Assembly: GCA_009602725.1 (NCBI GenBank)
Contig: WELB01000205.1
Location: forward strand, 65,374-108,645
Reading direction: 5' to 3'
Length of the DNA stretch: 43,272 bases
Origin: Spirogloea muscicola
Lineage: Eukaryota; Streptophyta; Zygnematophyceae; Spirogloeales; Spirogloeaceae
The number at the start of each line of letters is the position of its first letter. Position 1 is the stretch's first letter. Shown one piece after another: positions 31,206 through 40,097 of the stretch. Below the pieces are notes generated by a model. It searched no databases, had not been told where the DNA came from, and was given only the letters and a program-made list of their open reading frames with translations. The position numbers and the translations under genes were made by a program.

Positions 31206-31738
31206 ATGTCACATGTGGTTTATATGTGGTACTTCTTTGCTTGTGTGTTTCAGCGCTTCTCGGCCCCTTCTGAGGCCGCCCCTGACAAATAGGAGTGGAC
31301 AAGGTCCAGGGGCCAGCACTGAGTAGGACCAGACGACCGGAGTCCGAAGGGGGCAGCACCTACGATGAAAGAGGGTTCGTGAGCCTGCTTTTGGATGTTC
31401 AGTCTGCCACCCAACACAATACCATCTTGGCGCGTGCTCAGGGAGGGCGCCGGGCTTGCGCTCCTCCGCGGTTCTCTCCATCACCCCAAACCCTGCTCTG
31501 CAGCACGAACCCCGCGCCCCACCCAAGACCACCTGCGCGCACCACCACGCTGCTGATGCTGCAGCTGCTCTGCAGGCTGTGTCAGGGTGGCACGCTGCCC
31601 AGTCACCCAGGGAAGGCCTTGGTCCCTTCGTGCCAGCAGCACCACTGCTCTGTCAAGCAATGGTCGTGCCGCCCTCAATATTCCAGCTGCTGGAGCTCGG
31701 GGCACAATGGATGGATTCTGGCACCCATCGGTTATCGA
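31206..31738. other. 3' flank of the left GT92-like gene
   Basis: No gene is recognised. The first 80 bases still resemble LINE tail (TTCAGCGCTTCTCGGCCCC). The rest is GC-rich and lies directly after the stop of the minus-strand glycosyltransferase. Confidence 0.4.
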
Positions 31739-34063
31739 TCAGGCACCCACATCGTTTATTGGTGGCAGGTGCATCCTTCTCCTTATCTCCACAGCAAGAG
31801 GCTGCATGCTGAGCTCCGGCTGCACTTCAGACAGAACCTGCTCGTTGTCTGGGCCAAATTCTGTCAGCCTGGCGCCCCAGTAGTGATTAATTCGGGCCTC
31901 CTCCTCGGGCAGTACGGTTGTCTCCCCGCTGCGCATGATCCACTTGTGCGGCTGCTTGGACGGGATGGCCAGCAGGTCGTCCAGCCTCACCAGCAACTTG
32001 GTCCGCGCAGGATAGTCGTGCGTCCCCTCCAGCCAATGCTTCCGTCTCTAATGAGCAAGGAGGGCACATACCACAGGCACAGACAGGGTCAGGACGCCCA
32101 ATGACGCCCGCACCATCAGCAGCCCTCGTGGCTGGCCCCTCCAGGTTCCACTTGGGCTGCTCACATGTGTAGGTCCAGGGCACATCACAACTAATAATCA
32201 TTCACAACAGTCCAAACTTCTGTGACCTGCGACATCTGACAGGTTCGAAGCCTGACACGAGCCTGCTGTGCCCTTCCAACACGCTGGCTGCTTGCTTGAT
32301 GGGGGTGGGCATGCTTTCTGCCAGGGTCCCCATGATGGAAAGATAGACCTCAAGCAGCAACGGTGGAAGTAGCTTCTTGGCACCCCACGCTGCTCATTGA
32401 CAGCCTGCTTCTCGGCACAATTACTGTTTCTCGGCAGAAGCAGTCATTGCGAGGCAATACCTGGTAGCGTTCAATAAGCAGGTGAGATTGGTCCCGTTCT
32501 GGCGTCCCAAGAAATAGGAGGCCCCGTAAAAGGATCTGGAAGGCAAGCAGCCGTCCTCTTTGGGTCAACACCTGATGTGGGCACCAGCATTAGCAGGATT
32601 CCAAGCTCTTGGCCAAGGCACTCACACAAAGGCAGCTTCACGCTGGGAGCCAAAGCACCTGAGTCGCCGACGGATAGGCAACCTTGACTCTCTCGATGAG
32701 GCGAGTCAGGAACCCAGGCTGCGCATCCTTGAGGACCACCGGGTACTCGTCCACATCCATTGCCAGCAGCCACTGGGGCACCGCTAAAGGCACTTGCTTA
32801 CGTATGGACGTGCCCATGGGAAGGACGCAGTGCTAAGCTTGCCAAGATGCATGCCCACGTGATGAGCACACCTCAGTCGTGTCGCTGTAGTGCAACACGC
32901 AGTGAGCAGCGGCATTGTCCTGCTCAAAGTGGAAGTCATCCATGAGGTGGCCTGGAAATAGGTGGTGGAAGCGGTGGTAGGAGACGAACTCCTCTTTGAC
33001 ATAGGGCCGCAGGGCCTCTTCCTGGCACACACAGTCAGATTGGACCCAGCAGCGCAGACAAGGGCATCAGCACAAGCTGAGTGACAAACGGCATTGCATA
33101 TTGCCTGGGGTCCTCAGTGCCCACAGCTTCATGGCATTCTCTTCTGTGGTGGCCCCATTCAATGGCTCCAGCAGGAAACTACGGAGCAGCTCCTCAGAGG
33201 CAGGCAGGTCAGCGATGATAGCAGGCCGGCAATTATTTGGCCCCCTGGCAAGGCTCGTACCTGAGACTCCTCGTCGCTCTTGGCAGTGTCGTACCAGAAG
33301 ACGTGCTCCATGCCAGCATAGCGCATGTACTCGAGCCACTGGCGGACCTCGAATGACGTGATATTGAAGAGATCGGCCTTGAAGATCCGATTGAAGATGA
33401 GCGCTGAGAGGAACCGCTGCTGGTTTCCAGCGGCCTTTGGGCGGCTGCCAGCAGCTGCAGGTGGCCGTGGGACCATCCATGCTGACTGCGGGCTCAACTG
33501 GACGTCTAGGACGCCGGCTTGCCGCGAGTAAGCTGGCCACAGCAGGATGCCGGGAAACGCCTCCCGTGTGATGGGCTCTGCAGCCCTGCCGCCGCCGGTG
33601 GCGTCGTCGGCCGCGACTGCCAAGGCCGCGGCGCTCCTCGTGGAGCCGGCTGGGAGTCCTGCCCGCCCAAGCGCCTGCTGACAATCAGCTCGGCGGAGCC
33701 TGCGGCGCCAGCGGCGCGGCAGCTGCCGCTCAGTGGCACGCGGTGGCTGCCACCCCACCCGTCAGAGCCGAGCTGCCGCCGCCGTCGGGGCCAGGCTCTG
33801 CCTCGCCGATGCGGACCTGAGACCCACGACAGCGGCGGCGCCCACATCAGTGGCGGCCGAGGCGGAGGCGCAACCCGGGAACGCTATGCCCGCCGCCTCC
33901 ATCACAGCCCGGCGGCGGCAGGCGGCGGCGTAGCGGCCAGCGCACCGCCGGCGTTCGCCAGCCAAGCCCCAATCACCAGGCGGGAGTTGGAGAGGAGGAC
34001 GACGAAGGTGGCCACAGCCAGGGCGCCCGCCGCCAGCGCCAAGCGGAGGACCGACGGCAGCAT
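31739..34063 (-). CDS. Glycosyltransferase family 92-like (DUF23) protein, left paralogue
   Basis: Family role: Golgi glycosyltransferase that adds a sugar to glycans or cell-wall polymers; acceptor unknown. Secure exons (minus): 33261 to about 33530 (RFLSALIFNRIFKADLFN, WLEYMRYAGMEHVFWYDTA), 32872-33021 (YHRFHHLFPGHLMDDFHFEQ..HC), 32659-32772 (WLLAMDVDEY, the DxD-type metal/nucleotide-sugar motif), 32461-32535 (LLIERYQ), 31739-32047 (RRKHW, then RINHYWGARLTEFGPD). Phases agree between these exons. The 5' part is unresolved. An ATG at 34063 opens LRLALAAGALAVATFVVLL, a good signal anchor, which would make it a type II membrane protein, but the exons between 33530 and 33950 are uncertain. Paralogous to the gene at 37340-39576, with different intron positions. 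An N lies at 34128. Confidence 0.8.
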
Positions 34064-34234
34064 CTCGCGCCCGCCTAGCGGCGCTCACGCTGCCGCCGCC
34101 GCCGCCGCCCGCCGGCTCGGCGGGCGGNCGGCGGGCGGCGGCGGCAGGCGCGGGGCTGGCCCGATGGGCAGCCCGCTCGCAGACGCCAGGTAGAGGACAC
34201 GTGTCTGCTGATAACAATGGACTCTTCCCAGTAG

Positions 34235-34310
34235 GAAAAGCCAAAAGTTCTTCCAGTAGAGGGGCGTTGGCTGCGATTGGCCAGCCCAGAAAAAAGCATG
34301 ATCCATGCCC
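34235..34310 (-). mobile_element. LINE stem-loop module upstream of the left GT92-like gene
   Basis: TTCTTCCAGTAGAGGGGCG, then TTGGCTGCGATTGGCCAGCC and AGAAAAAAGCATGATCC form a minus-strand stem-loop module with diverged arms and no coding sequence. It lies about 170 bases upstream of the candidate start at 34063. Confidence 0.6.
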
Positions 34311-34880
34311 TGGGGTTTAGGGCCAGAAAAGCGGTATACCACCCAGCTACTGAAGTGGCCACCGGGTGCTCAATATTCCCTAGTGGCCACGCAGTGAGAA
34401 GTGCAGAGCTGCACTACTTTGACCACCACCTGAAAGGAAGTGGCTCCTCTAAAGTGGCTCGACCTGCTGGCCAGGCTTGCGCGGCGCTCTGTGTCCCGCA
34501 GGCGAGATGAGCCGGCTGACTTCAGCGCCGCTGGCTTGTGGGCCCAGGCATATCGCATGCGATAGTCAGTCTCCCTTCAGCGGTCCATGGCCCACGCCTT
34601 GTATCTGCGTGCTGGCCGTGCTCTGGCTGCAGCCTCTGGCTTTCGTCAGGGGGATAGTTTCCCGGCAGCTAGTCTGTCGGATTTGAGGCTCCTTTCTCGT
34701 AGCTACTGAGTGGTCCACCCTCCACCCGTTCTGACATAGCATCTTCAGGCCCCTCCGTCATTGTGGCTTTAGGTCCCTCCGTCATTTGGCCCCTTCGCAC
34801 CTTTTTCAATTCAAATTTGGGCTGGCATCTCACAGCCCTTGTCCCCACTGGGAGAGCCACTTCTTCCCAAAGGGGGAAAA
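34311..34880 (+). mobile_element. LINE C-terminus and subtype C tail
   Basis: Coding remnants in several frames: GHAVRSAELHYFDHH, then WLDLLARLARRSVSRRR-like residues, QRSMAHALYLRAGRALAAAS, and ASLSDLRLLSRSY with a stop near 34705-34707. The tail has GACATAGCATCTTCAGGCCC and a stem-loop at 34817-34840, ending AGCCACTTCTTCCC. Confidence 0.75.
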
Positions 34881-35164
34881 TGTAAGGAACCTCACCCTAA
34901 ACACGCAGTTAGGGAGAGTGTCCTTATTGAGATCGAACGTAGGGGGTTTAGGAGCCAACCCACTACACAGGCAAAGCACTAGCGCAAAGGGGCTGCAGAA
35001 GACAGGCCCTGTGGCGCCGCCGTCCGGTGGCAACTCCACCTCCTGGGCGCAGGCCGGCGCAGCAGGCCCCGCAGCAGAGTGCGGCGGCGGCTGCGGCTGC
35101 GAGCAGCGGCAAGGCAGCCTGGGCTTCACCGGCTTCGAACTGATTGTTGAGCAACAGCCCCCAA
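34881..35164. other. Spacer between LINE copies
   Basis: No recognised gene or LINE module. It contains GC-rich, Gly/Cys-coding sequence near 35010-35110 that could be a host remnant, but nothing identifiable. Confidence 0.3.
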
Positions 35165-35510
35165 GGCTCCTCGTGCTTCCCCGTGCCACCCCCCCTCCAG
35201 GAAGTGACGTGTGTATTAAGAGATGGGGAGGCCATGTGTGGCCAAGTACAAAGGCAAGCACATTGACAAATGCACGTCACCTGCTGCTGAGCCGACCCGC
35301 TCAATAACCACGAGTCAGCACATAGAGGTCGCTAGCTGATGCTCGAATACCGGATGGCAATCGACAAGCTCTCAAACTACCAGCCAAGGCTCGACCAGCT
35401 TTCGGATGCAACGCATGCGCCTGAGCTCGCTGCAGACAAGCTGACACTCGACGTCGCAAAAATGACAGGTAGGCAGCCGGCATACCCATCTGGGCTGGAA
35501 GCATATCCCC
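35165..35510 (-). mobile_element. LINE 3' end, tail subtype B
   Basis: The minus strand reads DMLPAQMGMPAAYLSFLRRR, then CLQRAQAHALHPKAGRALA and ASDLYVLTRGY, with the stop at 35303-35301. The subtype B tail follows, with GGCCACACATGGCC (about 35231-35244). It closely matches the plus-strand copy at 8075-8385. The 5' side stops abruptly at about 35510. Confidence 0.8.
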
Positions 35511-35745
35511 TCCAGGGGTGTGAGCGGGTCGCCCCAAGGCCCGCCTTGCGGCAGGCCCAAAGGTCCTCCCTTGAACGGGTGGATCCTGGCGAGGGGTATT
35601 TCGAACGGGCGGGGCCAACCTCTGGGTGGGGCACCTGCCCGTCAAGCCAGCCCGCCACCTGGCGGGCCCGCCACTTGTCCCAAATGGCCGGTTATGTAAC
35701 GCCACCAGTGCCATGTGGCTTAAGCAAACGGCTGGTTCATTACAG
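35511..35745. other. Unassigned ~235-base insert between two LINE copies
   Basis: This GC-rich segment starts CAGGGGTGTGAGCGGGTCG, which resembles the terminus of some plant hAT-like non-autonomous elements. No matching inverted terminus is visible at the other end, so the class is unknown. It does not match the LINE. Confidence 0.35.
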
Positions 35746-36950
35746 GCAAGGGCTGTGAACAGCTAGCCCAATGAGAAGTGACAGTATGAAGGGGCCAAAA
35801 AGCGCTGTCTCAGAGATTGGGTAGGATGGATCCTTGGTAAACACGAGTGAGGAGCCGCATATTCGAAAGACTAGCAGCAGCGTCGTAGAATGGCGCGCTA
35901 TGCGCATGAAAATGAAAGGGAGGCTAATTCGAGCCTTAACAGTAGTCCTCATGATGGGGCGGCAGGACTACCCCGTAGCAATCACCTCCTACCAGCCGCA
36001 ATGACACTGCGGCATTGGACCTTGTTCATTCTTTCTGGGCTGGCCTTTCACAGCCTCCGCCCCCATTGGGAGAGCTCACCTTTGTTTGGGTGCATAGGTC
36101 CTCCTTGATATCCCTACATGAGAAAATCAAAAGTCTAGTATATGCACGACATGAGGATATGCTTCCAGCCGAGATGGGCATGGGGCGTTGTCGTTTTTAC
36201 GACATCGTGTGCCTTGTCAAATCGTTTCGGGCTGGCTTATCACAGCCCTTGCCCCCAATAGGAAAGCCCTTTTCTTTCCTCTCCCGGGCCGATCACTTCT
36301 TCCCATGCGCCATGGACATATACGGCGGCTACGGAACGAAATGGGTTGCCCTCCTCCATCACCTGGCACAGCGTGTCGATGCCCGCCAGCGTAGTCGGGC
36401 GGGTAGCTTAGGGCATTCTAGCATCCCGCAAGACATCGTTGCCTGCTTTAGAATGCCGCTATCATTGAGTCTACAGTGCTCCCAGGCACTCGGGATACAC
36501 CAGCGTGCTGGGCGTAAATAAGGGCAGGCTAATGGCTTCCGTGGTGGTGGTCTGGCTCCTCAGCTTAGCTAGTCAGATACTTATGTGCTCACTCGAGGAT
36601 ACTAGTGCCCCCCTTAGCCAACTCATTACCCCGTTACCAGGACACTTGTAAGGCTAGACTTTGCCATCTCTTTCAATTTCATGCGTACCGCGCGCCTTCC
36701 CTTCCTCTAGGTGAAGCGTGTTGACACTTTGGAGGCCACCTGGGCCTCGGCGGTGCAAAGCAAACCCTTGGGACCACTGGAAGGACATAGATAGAAGCAA
36801 GCGCGGCCAGCTTAACTGGTGGCCGGGAGATAGACGCCTGCGGTAGCAGGACACAAGACCCGAAGACACCGAGGTTCCAGGAAGTGCTTGCACCCTGTTT
36901 CTCCCCTCAGCTCAACTGTCTTCTACTGCTGACACGGGGGTATTGAGGGG
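35746..36950. mobile_element. Chain of LINE fragments, mainly plus strand
   Basis: 35746-35890 is a minus-strand stem-loop and tail remnant. 35950-36210 (plus) has a B-type remnant (LPRSNHLLPAAM) broken by a stem-loop module at 36030-36090. A module at 36210-36275 follows, then 36290-36605 reads DHFFPCAMDIYGGYGTKWVA and LLHHLAQRV and decays. 36810-36945 ends QLNCLLLLTRGY with a stop at 36943-36945. Copies are interleaved and none is intact. Confidence 0.7.
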
Positions 36951-37339
36951 CCCCGTCACGAACACCTGTATGCATCTGGCTGGCAGTTTACAGCCGATTC
37001 TTTAATATGAGCAGCCACATTTCTTTCTTTCTTTGTTCGCGGCGCGGCTGGTCGGCTTGAGAGGCCGGCAGCCGAAAGTAACGAGGACCACCAAACCCGT
37101 ACCAGCCGTGTCGTGGATGGCCAGCGACTGCGAGAAGCCAGCCGCCGCTGGCCGCGCGCGCCCGACCAGGCAGCCCGGCCTCCGCGCCGCTGGCGCCGCA
37201 TGCGATTTCGCTGGAGTCCTCTGGCGAAGGCTGGAAGGCGCCGAGCTTCGGCGCCTCGGCGTCCTGCTCGTAGCGGCGGCGGGGGCCATGGCCGCAGCGG
37301 TGGAGCGCCGGGCCGGATGAGCGTCGTCCGGCTCGGAGC
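36951..37339. promoter_or_regulatory. GC-rich 5' flank of the right GT92-like gene
   Basis: A short unclear segment, then very GC-rich sequence up to the chosen ATG at 37340. The plus strand at 37236-37305 would read LRRLGVLLVAAAGAMAAAV, a possible membrane anchor, but I could not join it in frame to exon 1. Promoter and possibly a missed first exon. Confidence 0.35.
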
Positions 37340-39576
37340 ATGAGGCCCGCCGACGGCCCGCGGCGGCGCGGCGGCGGCGGCGGCGGCGGCGGCTTCTCGC
37401 TCACCGACCTCCTGCCGCGGGGGCGGCCCGCCGTGGACCACATCCACACGAGCGCGCCCGGCGGCGGCGGCGGCGACGACGTGCAGCGCACCGTGGAGGA
37501 GGCGCTCCAGGAGCTCGCATCGCAGCTGGACATCGCCGAGGGCACGGCCGAGGCCATCGCGTGGCAGGAGGAGCACGTCGGCGTGCCGCTGGAGCCCTTC
37601 GACCTGCCGACGGACCCGGTCCTCCAGCCGGGCCAGGTCCGAACGATCGGCCAACGCAGCCCGTCCGCACTTGCTGTTGGAGTTGTCTTACAACCGTGGC
37701 AGCAAATTAAGTTAGTTTTGCGGCACCAGCGGCACTGCCAAGTCGAATTGCGGCGGCCCTGAGGCCAGTAGCTCCCTGCGTCCCTGCAGATGCTGCAGGG
37801 CCAGGTGACGATGAAGCCAGGCGTGCAGAAGTTCTTTCTGTCGGCCATGATCTTCAACCGCGTCTTCCGTGGCGACCACTTCAACATCACTTTCTTCGAG
37901 TGCAGCCAGTGGCTCAAGTACATGCGGTACGCCGGAGTGGAGCACATCTTCTGGTACGACACAGCGCACAACTGGCTTGAGTCCCAGGTCAGTTGGTGCA
38001 GCCTCTCCAAGACTACACCATCTCAGATTGTAATGAATGCATCTTCAGATGCGAACCACTCTACGAGCTCGTCATCGCCAAGTGCAACCAGTTGTTGCTC
38101 CAGTTGATGATGTGGACTCTGTGATCGATCATCCCAGTTATTGCGTGCACATTGCAGGAGCAGCATCTTGCGCCCTACAAGAGGTCGGGCTTTGTTACGT
38201 ACCACCGCTTTCACAAGCTGTTCCCTGGGCATGTGGAGGATGCTTATCACTTCGAGCAGGACACTGTAAGCCGCGGTCCTCAGATTGCCAACGTGTCTGT
38301 GTTACATGCTGCATACCCAATGCCATCTCTAAGGGCCAATACTCAGCTGCAAACTGATCAGGCATGCCATTCTTAACGTTGACTCCACATCCTTATATCG
38401 CAGAAAATGAGGCAATCTTTGAGCCCATGCTGCGGGATGTCAGAGACTGACCAAAGCTGCAGCTGAGCTGTGCTGTCTAGTCGGAGAAGCACTGCATCAA
38501 CAACTATGGGGCGACAACCAAATGGCTCCTGATTGTCGACGTCGACGAGTACGTCTTCATGCCAGGGGACCTACAACCCGGTTTCCTCTCGCGCTACGTC
38601 AAATCCTACTCCCAAGAGCACCCAGACGTGTCCCAGGTCAGCGCTGCTTACACCAAACGGCCTTCTGCAACGAGTTTTTCTGTGCTTTTGCAAGCTGGCA
38701 CCCAAGTCCTGATGGAAGGTGGAGGTGTTCCCTCTTTGCAACTTTCCACTTCAGGCCGCCTTTCTCACTGCAGTAAATAAATCTGTTGTTCCCTCCTTCT
38801 GCAGCTCCTTCTCCAGTGCTTTCTCTTCCTGGGCAACCCCAGGAGACCCGTGTCTGACTTTCTTATAGAGCGATATCAGGTATCAGAAACCGCTTTTGGT
38901 TCCAGGCAGGCTCCGGGTGTCTTTCCTGCTCACTTGGCCGTGCTGTGGTGCTTGCAGGTTGTGCTTGCTATGAACTTGTAAATTGCTGGTGACCTTCCGA
39001 CTATCGCAATTTGATAGCCAGCAGGGTCTGAAAGAGGCTGCTTCTCCATTGAAACGGTGCTTGGCCTGATCCTTGTCCACTATATTGCAGAGGCGAAAAG
39101 GTCGATCAGAAGGGGTGGCCCTGGGTGGCAACAGCAAGATGAAGGTATCCTTAATCACCAATCTCAATACTCCGCGTACTGCTAGTTGGCTCCTGCACCA
39201 GCAAGTGCTGCTGGCCCGACTGCAGTGAAAGCCCCTGTCGGCCTCTCTTCTGGAGCTCTGGCTAGATGCAAGGGCTTTAGATGCTCGCTTGGAGCTGAGG
39301 GCTAAGATAGCATGGTGTGGTCAATGTCAGGCGATCATTAGGCCCAAGGACGTGTTTCGCATATACCCAAGCGAGCCCCACTTCTTCAAGATGGCGAGGG
39401 GAAAGACAGTTGCCCAGCCCTCTGCAGCTATCCGGCTCAACCACTATTGGGGAGCACGGCTGACCAACTTTGGGCCGGATACCTACGATGTGCTGGAGCA
39501 GATCCAGACGGATGATAGCATCCAACCAATTGTTGACAATCTCAAGCGGCCCTTTTCCTCGTTGGCTGCATCATAA
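37340..39576 (+). CDS. Glycosyltransferase family 92-like (DUF23) protein, right paralogue, 377 aa as modelled
   Basis: Exons: 37340-37636, 37790-37987, 38158-38265, 38481-38636, 38805-38879, 39091-39144, 39331-39576; all phase 0. Motifs: FFLSAMIFNRVFRGDHFNIT, WLKYMRYAGVEHIFWYDTAH, PYKRSGFVTYHRFHKLFPGH, YHFEQDT, HCINNYGATTKWLLIVDVDE (DxD-type site), FLIERYQ, and the final LNHYWGARLTNFGPDTYD. Expected to be a Golgi enzyme, so a signal anchor should precede the catalytic part; exon 1 (Gly-rich, then EEALQELASQLDIAEG) has none, so the true N-terminus may lie upstream. The last six exons are secure; exon 1 is less so. It has an intron at FEQDT|SEK and one before AIIRP that the left paralogue lacks, and lacks the left one's intron before WLL. 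Confidence 0.85.
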
Positions 39577-40097
39577 GTTTCTTCTTAGCAATTATGTTGT
39601 TTAGCCTTAGCTACCGCCGTTGTTGAAATCGCAATCAACAAGCTATGGTGGTGCTGCTGTACTCTGTGGCAATGGAAGCTCCGGTGGACTGCATGGCTCC
39701 ACTCAAGGCATCCATCATACTTCTAGACACGGGCTCGGGCAAAAACATCAAGGGATAGCTCTGATGAAGCGGCTGGCTGCACTACATGTTGGCTTGGATG
39801 TCATCATATATATGTTATCTGGCCTGCAAGGTGGTGCATAGCATTCTCACTTCGCAATACATAGTGCATACAACATGGAAATATCGTCTTCGGAGAGATT
39901 AATCTGTGCGGAGGCTTGTGTGAGGCCAAGTGGCCCCTGGCAATCGCCAAGCAACCACTGCTGGGCTGGCCCACCGATGGCCTTCTATGAGCAACTCTGA
40001 GCAACTTTATTTGACATTGAAATATGACGAACCTGCCATTTGTTTAGCTGTGGCTGAGGAGGTGCTTATGAGCAATTTGTCTTTTGTCTTGGCTTGA
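39577..40097. other. Convergent 3' flanks of GT92-like and RNA cyclase genes
   Basis: AT-richer sequence between two convergent stops. No exon, stem-loop module or RNA gene is recognised. Confidence 0.45.

Noticed and set aside
32180-32260. tRNA-like T-arm (GGTTCGAAGCC near 32239)
   Set aside because: No matching acceptor, D or anticodon arms could be paired in the preceding ~70 bases.
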